DNA of 64,000 nucleotides, from assembly GCF_003628145.1 (NCBI RefSeq), contig NZ_RBZV01000007.1, positions 1 to 64,000 on the forward strand, read 5' to 3'. Positions within the stretch are counted from its first letter, which is position 1. The number at the start of each line of letters is the position of its first letter. Source of the DNA: Trinickia fusca (GTDB lineage Bacteria; Pseudomonadota; Gammaproteobacteria; Burkholderiales; Burkholderiaceae). Under the pieces are notes generated by a model. That model saw only the letters and a list, made by a program, of their open reading frames with translations, was not told where the DNA came from and made no database searches. Shown here piece after piece: positions 53,062-60,127 of the stretch. The translations under genes were made by a program, and so were the position numbers.

Positions 53062-54560
53062 CATCACGTCACGATCCCCCTCCTTGCGCCTGTCCGGGAT
53101 TGGGCCTTGGCATTGCGTGCATCGCGCTTTCGGCAGCGATGCTTGCCGGGTGCGCCGTCGGGCCCGACTTCGCGCGGCCAGCGCCGCCACAAGTCAGCGG
53201 CTATTCGCGCGAGCCGTTGCCGGAGAGCACCGTCGCGTCCGATGTCCATGGCGGCGAGGCGCAACGCTTCGTGCAAGGGCTCGACATTCCGGGCGCGTGG
53301 TGGACGCTGTTCCGTTCGCCGGCGCTCAACGCGATCATCGAACGTGCGCTGGTGGCCAACCCAAATCTGCAAGCCGCGCAGGCCGCGTTGCGCGTGGCGA
53401 ACGAAGAACGCCATGCCGGCGAAGGGGCGTTGTTTCCGACATTGAGCGCCAATGCGTCGATCACGCGCGAGCGGATTTCGAGTGCGTCGCTCGGTACGAG
53501 CAGTACGATCCCGGTTTTCACGCTCAAAACGGCTTCCGTGAATGTCACCTACCTTCTCGACATCTGGGGCGGGACGCGCAGACAGATTGAATCCCTGACC
53601 GCACAGGCCGAATATCAGCGGTTCGAACTTGAAGCAAGCTACCTGACACTGATCTCGAACGTCGTGTTGGCGGCGATGCAGGACGCCTCCTTGCGCGCGC
53701 AGATTGTCGCCACGCAGGAGATCATCGATATCGAAACGCAGGAGCTTGCGGGCCTGAAACGCGAATTCGCGATTGGCGCTGCGGCCAACGCCGCCGTGCT
53801 GGCTCAGGCTGCGGCTCTCGCTCAGGCGAGTGCCCAGTTGCCGCCGCTGCAAAAGCAGCTTGCCCAGACGCGTGATCAGCTCACCGCCTATCTCGGCCGC
53901 TTTCCCAGCGAGGAGCCTACCGAGACGTTCGATCTCCAGTCGTTGCAACTGCCCGATACGTTGCCCGTCAGTTTGCCCTCGAAGCTCGTCGAGCAACGTC
54001 CGGATGTTCGCGCATCGGAGGCACTGCTACATGCCGCGAGTGCTGAAGTGGGCGTTGCCACCGCGAATATGCTGCCGCAACTGACGCTCAGTGCGGCGTA
54101 TGGCAGCGAGACCGCCAATGTCTTGTTTGGGCCGGGGACGGCGATCTGGAATTTGGGCGCAGGGTTGATGCAACCGTTATTCGAAGGCGGCACGCTGCTG
54201 CATCGACGCCGGGCCGCGATTGCCGCTTTCGATGAAGCGGCTGCGCAGTATCGCGCCACGATCATCACCGCATTCCAGAACGTGGCGGATGCATTGCGAT
54301 CACTGCAATCCGATGCAGACGCGGTCAACGCCGAGGTTGCGGCGGAACGCGCTGCCGCCGATAGCCTCGCTGCATCACAGCGCGAGTTCCGCAACGGCGC
54401 CATCAGCTATCTCGCTCTGCTCGATGCCGAACGGACTTACCAGCAGGCCCGTATCGGCGAAGTCCAAGCCGTGGCCACACGGTATTCGGATGTCGTCGCG
54501 CTTTTTCAGGCGTTGGGGGGAGGGTGGTGGAATCGGGGGGATGTGGAAGAAGCGCGGTGA
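53058..54560 (+). CDS. RND outer-membrane factor lipoprotein (NodT/OprM type)
   Basis: The 500-residue protein has a lipobox MLAGC (Cys32) followed by AVGPDFARP, characteristic of OprM/NodT factors. Two helical repeat halves (LVANPNLQAAQAALRVANEE and related) form the periplasmic tunnel. It closes the tripartite pump. The start overlaps the adaptor stop (ATGA). Confidence 0.93.
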   Translation: MTSRHDPPPCACPGLGLGIACIALSAAMLAGCAVGPDFARPAPPQVSGYSREPLPESTVASDVHGGEAQRFVQGLDIPGAWWTLFRSPALNAIIERALVANPNLQAAQAALRVANEERHAGEGALFPTLSANASITRERISSASLGTSSTIPVFTLKTASVNVTYLLDIWGGTRRQIESLTAQAEYQRFELEASYLTLISNVVLAAMQDASLRAQIVATQEIIDIETQELAGLKREFAIGAAANAAVLAQAAALAQASAQLPPLQKQLAQTRDQLTAYLGRFPSEEPTETFDLQSLQLPDTLPVSLPSKLVEQRPDVRASEALLHAASAEVGVATANMLPQLTLSAAYGSETANVLFGPGTAIWNLGAGLMQPLFEGGTLLHRRRAAIAAFDEAAAQYRATIITAFQNVADALRSLQSDADAVNAEVAAERAAADSLAASQREFRNGAISYLALLDAERTYQQARIGEVQAVATRYSDVVALFQALGGGWWNRGDVEEAR

Positions 54561-54584
54561 GAGGTTGGATTAGCCTGCTCGCTT

Positions 54585-54920
54585 TCAAACCAGTTCCAGT
54601 GTCCCGCCTATCGTTGCCGTGGGATGGGTGACGACTAACGTATCTCCACGCAATTCGATGATGTGTTTCTGAGCTTGGCCTGCGCACCAATACGACGAAC
54701 GGGTTACGCGATGTTTGCGTAACTCGTTTGCTTTTGCGCGTGCAGGAAGTAGATCTTTCGGCCGCGCAATTGCACTTCCGTTGGCCTGATTTTTTGCCGA
54801 GAAGCGGGCTCTGTCGCCCTCCTGCCAGAAGAATGATCGCTCTCTTACGGTGATGGCGACGCATTCGCCGTTTCCCGTCCATGCAAAGAACGAGAAGCGT
54901 GAACAAATCCAGGAGGGCTG
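54585..54920 (-). pseudogene. Start-less protein remnant next to the toxin
   Basis: A minus-strand frame of 111 codons, with a protein-like composition (NGECVAITVRERSFFWQEGD near its start, HIIELRGDTLVVTHPTATIG near its end), has no ATG, GTG or TTG in its first 90 codons. The in-frame stop before it lies on the toxin's start codon (54921-54923). It looks like a gene that lost its 5' end where the toxin cassette joined. I do not recognise the family. It is also possible that the frame is chance. Confidence 0.4.
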
Positions 54921-54923
54921 TTA

Positions 54924-55511
54924 ATGGCGAAGATCCGTCCTTCTCGCCTCAAAGACGCTGCCATTGCACTCGCGACAATGCTTGCCGCAGTGGGTGGCGC
55001 CGTTCGCGGGGTTTTTGACCGAGCGTCGCCCAATTCGGACGGCCTCGAGCAGGATAAAGCGAAGTCGAGGTCGGCCGCGCGCGTGATACCGAAGCCGGAC
55101 GAATCTCGCGAGCGCTGCCCTCCTGCCAGGGGGCGGTTGGTGACACGCAGGTGGCATATGTCCGAGATCTCGCGGGAGTATCAGGCGCGGGTGACCGGGT
55201 TCGACCCATACATGGAATGGGAGTTTGAATCGATCGAATTTGATGGTTTCCGCTCGACGGAATGTCGGTTGCAGGAAGCGAAGGCTCAGTACGATCAGTT
55301 TTTTGATTCAGAAACCGGTTTGCCGGAGTATTTCTTCAGAATTGCTGGTGTGGGACGAATGCTGGCGCAAGCTCGGAAGCAAAGTCTGGCCGTCGTGAAT
55401 AACCCGCCAGCGAGGCTGACTTGGTATTTCATGCAACCGATATCCCATAAATTTTTCTCCGAGCTGTTCTCAAAAGAAAAGCTCCAGATTGAATCTTTGC
55501 TTCATCCTTAA
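54924..55511 (+). CDS. Tox-REase-5 domain nuclease toxin
   Basis: The 195-residue protein has a hydrophobic N-terminal segment (about 11-27). The Tox-REase-5 domain begins about residue 65: CPPARG...EYQARVTGF, then MEWEFESIEFDGF and LQEAKAQYDQFF. Asp107, Glu118 and Lys120 form the PD-(D/E)xK nuclease site. This domain is a DNase payload of T6SS and other polymorphic toxin systems. AGGAGG precedes the ATG. An Imm52 immunity gene follows after 3 bases. No VgrG, PAAR or other delivery gene is nearby, so the pair is an orphan module. Confidence 0.85.
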   Translation: MAKIRPSRLKDAAIALATMLAAVGGAVRGVFDRASPNSDGLEQDKAKSRSAARVIPKPDESRERCPPARGRLVTRRWHMSEISREYQARVTGFDPYMEWEFESIEFDGFRSTECRLQEAKAQYDQFFDSETGLPEYFFRIAGVGRMLAQARKQSLAVVNNPPARLTWYFMQPISHKFFSELFSKEKLQIESLLHP

Positions 55512-55514
55512 CAT

Positions 55515-56225
55515 ATGCGAGTAACCCTGATCTTTCAGCTGCGGCTAGACACGCTCCCTTCTAGGGAGGAACATCTTGGCTACCTTTGGCGGGTGGCAAA
55601 ACTGCTCGAGTCGATTGGATTCCCCATCGACAACTGGTATCCGCCTGCCCGTACACCCAAGAAGTCGCTCGAGAACCCAGCCTTCAACCACACTGGCCCA
55701 ACGCCCGTAGCGCTGGAAATGCTTCGAGCACGAGACGAGAAAGACGGAACAACCAACTATCGAGTAACGGGTGTCTGGAGCGGCAAAACGAAGGGCCGCA
55801 GAGGGGCGTTCTCTACCTCGTTGTCCTCCGACGTCTGTAACCCAACCTGCGTATTTGATCTCCAATTTGAGGATGTCGAGGCACTCAGCGACGCGAGCAA
55901 CATGCAGCGATTCATGCTCGGCTTGCTCGACATATGGCCCGCTGCCTCTGAAATTGAAGTTGGGCCATTCATCTACTACACCACGCACAAAGTTTTTCCC
56001 AAGCGACTAGGAGCCGGTTGGATGCTCTACCTTCCGCAGGCAATCACCACAGAGGAGTTGCCGGAAGCAGCCGAGCTGATGCCGGTCATGGAAGGCGATA
56101 AGCAGAAAGGCACAATCATCGTCAGCGTCGCCGACGCGGTCTTCTCGGTCGACAATCCCGAGCACGTGAAGATTGCTAACGCGATCGAAGTGCGATTGGC
56201 GGATCAGGGCCTCTTACCCCTATAG
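55515..56225 (+). CDS. Imm52-family immunity protein
   Basis: The 236-residue protein starts MRVTLIFQLRLDTLPSREEHL and continues with LLESIGFPIDNWYPP, as in the Imm52 family that neutralises Tox-REase-5 toxins. It is three bases after the toxin and so co-expressed. The protein is cytosolic with no signal. The assignment rests on pattern and on the pairing. Confidence 0.82.
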   Translation: MRVTLIFQLRLDTLPSREEHLGYLWRVAKLLESIGFPIDNWYPPARTPKKSLENPAFNHTGPTPVALEMLRARDEKDGTTNYRVTGVWSGKTKGRRGAFSTSLSSDVCNPTCVFDLQFEDVEALSDASNMQRFMLGLLDIWPAASEIEVGPFIYYTTHKVFPKRLGAGWMLYLPQAITTEELPEAAELMPVMEGDKQKGTIIVSVADAVFSVDNPEHVKIANAIEVRLADQGLLPL

Positions 56226-56258
56226 CCGGACTTGCTGCCAGGAACAGCCCGCTGAATG

Positions 56259-56301
56259 TCCGGACACGGTCTCTCACTTAGTGTGAGAGACCGTGTCCGG
56301 A
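56259..56301. repeat. Perfect 19-bp inverted repeat after the immunity gene
   Basis: TCCGGACACGGTCTCTCAC (56259-56277) and its exact inverse at 56283-56301 flank TTAGT. The stem is longer than an ordinary terminator's. It may terminate the toxin-immunity unit. It may instead be two abutting insertion-sequence ends, since the right arm reads outward like a terminal repeat (TGAGAGACCGTGTCCGGA). Confidence 0.7.
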
Positions 56302-56348
56302 AGTAAGGGGCAAATAGGGAATGCTACCGTGCAGGGTATCAAGCCCAT

Positions 56349-56402
56349 GGCAGTAAGCCGTTGCAAATCATCCAGCAACGAGCCGAGCCCTTGGGCTTTT
56401 TT
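56349..56402. repeat. 54-bp direct repeat, copy A
   Basis: This segment, beginning GGCAGTAAGCCG and ending GGGCTTTTTT, recurs at 58525-58578 with one mismatch. Weaker similarity extends about 25 bases further right. On the minus strand it encodes QGLGSLLDDLQRLTA, so it is a fragment of the decayed gene seen at copy B. The plus strand could also form a short terminator (AGCC-CTTG-GGCT-T6). Confidence 0.75.
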
Positions 56403-56436
56403 GCGTTCTGGCGCTAGAAAACTACCATCAGTCGAT

Positions 56437-56517
56437 ATGTCTACAGCGATTCTCATTGACGGTGCTTTCTTCATCAAGAGTGGCAACCGATTCCGCCAAA
56501 CCTCAATGAGCATATAG
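56437..56517 (+). pseudogene. N-terminal fragment of an NYN-domain gene
   Basis: A 26-codon frame opens with MSTAILIDGAFFIK, the start of NYN (PIN-like) nuclease-domain proteins including the first catalytic Asp. Similarity ends after about 14 residues and a stop follows. Upstream is a repeat fragment, downstream an IS3 tail, so this is debris rather than a gene. Confidence 0.5.
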
Positions 56518-56623
56518 ACGGCTTGAGATCCACATGCCCGCAAGTGCAGCGGGTACGCGACGGAAGCCGCCAATAAGCGACCGTGACCTTGCCCCTGTTT
56601 CAAGAATCCTATAGCTGAAGCCA

Positions 56624-56692
56624 TCAGGCCGCTTGCCCTCGCTGAGCGGCGGCCCAATTCTTCTCGAACGTCATGGGGCTGACGTAGTTTGA
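56624..56692 (-). pseudogene. C-terminal remnant of an IS3-type transposase
   Basis: On the minus strand NYVSPMTFEKNWAAAQRGQAA followed by a stop at 56624-56626 is the typical end of IS3-family OrfB (YxSPxxFE..W). Nothing upstream in frame continues the integrase core. It marks a past insertion in this region. Confidence 0.65.
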
Positions 56693-56742
56693 CCTGCCCC
56701 CGCTTTTCATTCAAGGCATGGCCCGCAAAGCACTTCGTGGTG

Positions 56743-56920
56743 CACTTCGCGATATACCGGGGCAACAACTCGCCCAGCGACCACTATATCGTTGTCGCTC
56801 CGCAGCGGCCGGATAGCCTGGATGGCATTCGGCCGATAACGTATTCGCAATACCACAGGGCAGAAGCTCATCGACGGAGCTTCGCGATCGTGGCAGCGAA
56901 TGGGGGGCAATGGCCGCTGA
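56743..56920 (+). pseudogene. Truncated, frameshifted paralogue of the effector-like gene
   Basis: IVVAPQRPDSLDGIRPIT in one frame continues, after a one-base insertion, as IRNTTGQKLIDGASRS and a stop at 56918-56920. This matches the C-terminus of the intact gene downstream (IVIGPQRPDDLDGVRQIA, IRNSAGQQLINQ). The 5' part is missing. An ancestral tandem pair has lost one member. Confidence 0.75.
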
Positions 56921-56998
56921 GGTAAGCTTGAATCAGCAGTTCCCGCGCAATCCCTCGCGCCCCGCGAGCAAATGTTATCGGCCTGCATGCCCCCTTGT

Positions 56999-57059
56999 TT
57001 CGCAAATCGCTTTGATACTTCGCCGATTACTCACGAAATGACATAAGCCGCTCCATAAT
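56999..57059 (+). promoter_or_regulatory. PIP-box (hrpII) promoter
   Basis: TTCGC (56999-57003) and TTCGC (57019-57023) are 15 bases apart, exactly the TTCGB-N15-TTCGB plant-inducible-promoter box bound by HrpB/HrpX. A -10 box CATAAT (YANNNT) at 57054-57059 follows after 30 bases, within the functional 30-32 range. It lies 63 bases before the start of the effector-like gene. Confidence 0.85.
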
Positions 57060-57122
57060 GCATGCAACGCAGCGGCATTCTCACCGTGCGCAGTGCCCCC
57101 AACCCACGGAGCCAAAGGCATC

Positions 57123-58220
57123 ATGCAAGGAATTACCAACAACATTTCCGACCACGAACTACCGACATACACGCCGGCAGCCGCGCCCTCGACACAAACG
57201 ACCGTTGGATCATCGTCACATGCGAATTCGGCGGCGTTTGACTCCATAAACGGGGGGGGGCCGGTGCCGCAATCGCCAGGGCATGGTCCAATACGGCTCA
57301 ACTCTCCCCCGCTACTGGGGCGCAATGATTCTCCCTCTGAAAAAACCAGAAAAATAGCCGATTGGTACGACAACGGTGCCGAAACGCCGCTTGTACCCAA
57401 CCAACGGCATGCGTTGGAATTTCTTTTCGAGAAGGGAGAGGCAGTCGACTACTCAACGAGAAGCAAGCTAGTCGAACAATTGAAAACGACGAACCAGAAC
57501 TATCGTCCTTTCATCTATGCGGACGAGGGTGGCAAGCTTAGGATTCCCGGCAAGCTCTCAGTCGAACTGCCTGGGACATTGGCGAATTGGAAATTACCAG
57601 AGCCCACAAGGAATCAAAGCCCACCCGAATCAACCAAGGCGACAACAACGAGTCTAGCCCATGTCACAAACGACGCGTCGCTAATGAATCAAAGTCTCAT
57701 CAATGTCGCCACTGGGAGTAAGGGTGAATTCAGCTATGGGTTCTATCTCACCACGGGCAACGAAACCACGCCTCAGGAGAGAATCCAAACAAAATGGCGA
57801 ACAAAAGATAAACCCTTCAATGAAGTCGTTCGCTTTGCCGTACCCAACGAATTGATCGGGAAGGCCGTCGGTGATGACGAAAATCAGAAAAATTTTCTGA
57901 TCCACGTGATGCAGAACAGCCACAGCTACCCTCCAAACATGACTCCCGATCAAATCATCGGCACAATCAATGAAATCAATAAAAAGGGCCATGCATTGAT
58001 TTTTCCGAATGACAAGGATCAGAAAGTCAATATCGACAAAGACACCCAACAATCTTGGCACGAGTATACGGCAGGAAATGCTGCTCAGAGTAGTCACTTC
58101 ATCGTTATCGGTCCCCAACGTCCGGACGATCTGGACGGCGTGCGACAGATCGCGATTCGCAATTCCGCCGGGCAGCAGCTAATTAACCAAGTTCCGCGCT
58201 CGCAGCAGCGACTTAGTTAG
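57123..58220 (+). CDS. Candidate type III secreted effector, unknown activity
   Basis: The 365-residue protein has a disordered N-terminal region (about 1-70) rich in Ser, Thr, Pro and Gly with no classical signal, as type III effectors do. A globular part follows (FLFEKGEAVDYSTRSKLVEQ; EFSYGFYLTTGNE; HFIVIGPQRPDDLDGVRQIA). I recognise no enzymatic family. The PIP-box promoter, low GC content and the decaying paralogue upstream all support an acquired, Hrp-regulated effector. I start at ATG 57123 with AAAGG upstream; a GTG 30 bases earlier is possible. No type III apparatus genes are in the window. Confidence 0.7.
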   Translation: MQGITNNISDHELPTYTPAAAPSTQTTVGSSSHANSAAFDSINGGGPVPQSPGHGPIRLNSPPLLGRNDSPSEKTRKIADWYDNGAETPLVPNQRHALEFLFEKGEAVDYSTRSKLVEQLKTTNQNYRPFIYADEGGKLRIPGKLSVELPGTLANWKLPEPTRNQSPPESTKATTTSLAHVTNDASLMNQSLINVATGSKGEFSYGFYLTTGNETTPQERIQTKWRTKDKPFNEVVRFAVPNELIGKAVGDDENQKNFLIHVMQNSHSYPPNMTPDQIIGTINEINKKGHALIFPNDKDQKVNIDKDTQQSWHEYTAGNAAQSSHFIVIGPQRPDDLDGVRQIAIRNSAGQQLINQVPRSQQRLS

Positions 58221-58273
58221 GCTCGAGCCGAATCGATGAAAGCGCGCCCGCGGCTTTGGCTAACAGTCCATTG

Positions 58274-58600
58274 TCACGTACCGTGGGCGCTTCTTCTCGA
58301 ACCCATAGGCTTGTTGTTCGATTTCGTTGAGTTATTCTCTGTCGGGTATCGGAAAAACACCCCGCGCCCGTCCATATCATCGATCTTGGCTATGGCGTCG
58401 TCCAAGTCTGCCGGCATCGGCAACCAGACAGTTTTAGCCCTCGACTCGAGTTCGGCCTTGTGGCACGTGAGCAGGTCGATTAATCCGTTATATAGCGAAC
58501 CACAAATTGTGGATGCTTGTCCTTGGCAGTAAGCCGTTGCACATCATCCAGCAACGAGCCGAGCCCTTGGGCTTTTTTCGTCAGGTGCCGGCAAACTATC
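58274..58600 (-). pseudogene. Frameshifted remnant of an unknown gene, overlapping repeat copy B
   Basis: On the minus strand KKAQGLGSLLDDVQRLTAKD runs to VVRYITD and a stop; shifting one base, it continues as LIDLLTCHKAELESRAKTVW and VFFRYPTENN to a stop at 58274-58276. The two halves read as one protein broken by a single-base loss. The family is unknown to me. A fragment of the same gene is at 56349-56402. Confidence 0.5.
58525..58578. repeat. 54-bp direct repeat, copy B
   Basis: This copy matches 56349-56402 at 53 of 54 positions in the same orientation. The two copies bracket the NYN fragment, the IS3 tail, the broken paralogue and the effector-like gene. Recombination between them would delete about 2.2 kb. 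Confidence 0.75.
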
Positions 58601-58639
58601 TGAAAAGGCGGGCGCCCACCGCATGGCTCAGGCACGTCT

Positions 58640-60127
58640 TCAACGCGGCTTCAGTTCAACCGGCGGACCAGCCCGATAGCCCCCACCAAGCGCCTTCACC
58701 AGCGCGATTTCCTGACTGATCCGCTGCCCGTCGAGATCGAGCAATGCCACCTGCTCGGCGATCACCGGCTCGCGCGCCTCCATCGCGGTCAACTGGCTCG
58801 CAAGCCCGCGCCGGTAATGCGCTTCAGCGCTGTCACGCGCAAACACAACCGCCTGCACTTTCCGCGTTTGCAGCGCCACTTCGGCATCCAGATCCTCCAG
58901 TCGGCTGCCACTCTTTGCAACATCGCGCACCGCATCGAGCACGGCCTGATCGTATTGCTCGATCAGCGCATTACTCGCCGTGCGCGCGCCGCTCAGGTTC
59001 GCGTTCAAGCGCCCGCCGTCGAAGATCGGCAGCGTCAACCCGGGAATGAAATTGATCTGCTGGCTCCGGCGCGTGAACAGGTCGCCGAGGTGCAGCGCGT
59101 CGACGCCGAAGAACGCCCTGATGTCGAAGCTCGGATAGAACGCAGCTTTCGCGGCGTCGATCCGATCGAACGACGACTGCACATACCAGCGCATCGCCTG
59201 CAGGTCGGGACGCCGCGCAAGCAGCTCGTACGACAACGTCGACGGCAACGCGGCGCGTGATGCCGGCAGCGGCACGGGCTCGATGTCGGGCAGATTGTCC
59301 GCGCCGGCGCCGATCAACGCGCGCAGCGATTCGCGGAACTGCTTGACCTGCCCCCGAGCGTTGACGATCTGCCGCTGCGCGGCCAATTGCTGCGCGCGTG
59401 AAATCTCGGCGAAGGTGCGCGATTCGAGGCCGCGTGCCACCCGGGCCTCGTGCGCATCGACTGCGAACGCCGCTACCTGCCGCGACTGCTCGAGAAGGTC
59501 GATCAACTGATAGGTCGTCTGAATCCCGTAGTAGAGCTGCGCCACGTCAGTCGAAATCTCGAGCTCGACCGCCGACGCTTCCGCGAGCCGTGCGTTCTGC
59601 ACGCCGAGCGACGCCGCGACCTGGGCGCGCTGCTTGCCCCAAATGTCGACGTTCAAGCTCGCGCCGAGCCCGACGATCCCCTCGGTATACCACGGACCGG
59701 ACAAGCCCAACGCCGGGTCGTTCGCCGCGAACGGCCCGAGGAAGCCGTTCGACGACACGTGCTCGCGGTCGATCATCCCAAGCGCGACCACCTGCAGGTT
59801 GGAGCCGGCTTTCACGAGTTCGACGTCCGACTTTGCCTGCGCGACGCGCGTGCGCGCGATCACCATTGTCGGCGCATTGGCTAGCGCGCGGTCGATCAGT
59901 GCGTCGAGCTGCGCATCGCCGTAGCCGGTCCACCAGCGCGCGGACGGCCAGCCCTCGCGCGCGAGGTGGATGTCGTTGGCGAGGCGGATCTCATCGGGCG
60001 CGATTGGCGCATAGGGTCTGCTGTCGTGGTGGATCAGCGCGCAGGCGGACAGTATGCTGACGAGCCCCGCGGGCAGCACACCACGACGGAGGAACCCACG
60101 CCAACGCGAACGGTTTCGCTTAATCAT
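58640..60127 (-). CDS. mdtP: Outer-membrane efflux lipoprotein (MdtP-like)
   Basis: The 495-residue protein has a lipobox ILSAC (Cys29) and two helical repeat halves of the NodT/OprM type, with LARRPDLQAMRWYVQSSFD in the second. It is the channel of a ytcA-mdtNOP-like operon. Its start overlaps the mdtO-like stop (ATGA). I rejected a longer open extension upstream. Confidence 0.9.
   Translation of the reverse strand: MIKRNRSRWRGFLRRGVLPAGLVSILSACALIHHDSRPYAPIAPDEIRLANDIHLAREGWPSARWWTGYGDAQLDALIDRALANAPTMVIARTRVAQAKSDVELVKAGSNLQVVALGMIDREHVSSNGFLGPFAANDPALGLSGPWYTEGIVGLGASLNVDIWGKQRAQVAASLGVQNARLAEASAVELEISTDVAQLYYGIQTTYQLIDLLEQSRQVAAFAVDAHEARVARGLESRTFAEISRAQQLAAQRQIVNARGQVKQFRESLRALIGAGADNLPDIEPVPLPASRAALPSTLSYELLARRPDLQAMRWYVQSSFDRIDAAKAAFYPSFDIRAFFGVDALHLGDLFTRRSQQINFIPGLTLPIFDGGRLNANLSGARTASNALIEQYDQAVLDAVRDVAKSGSRLEDLDAEVALQTRKVQAVVFARDSAEAHYRRGLASQLTAMEAREPVIAEQVALLDLDGQRISQEIALVKALGGGYRAGPPVELKPR

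Noticed and set aside
54403-54906. A 167-codon minus-strand frame crossing the end of the outer-membrane factor and the gap
   Set aside because: It overlaps the efflux gene and is basic and low in structure. A different minus-strand frame in the same gap has the more protein-like composition and is listed as a remnant.
57681-58118. A minus-strand frame with hydrophobic stretches opposite the effector-like gene
   Set aside because: The plus strand has the promoter, ribosome-binding site and a paralogue; the antisense hydrophobicity follows from its acidic and polar codons.
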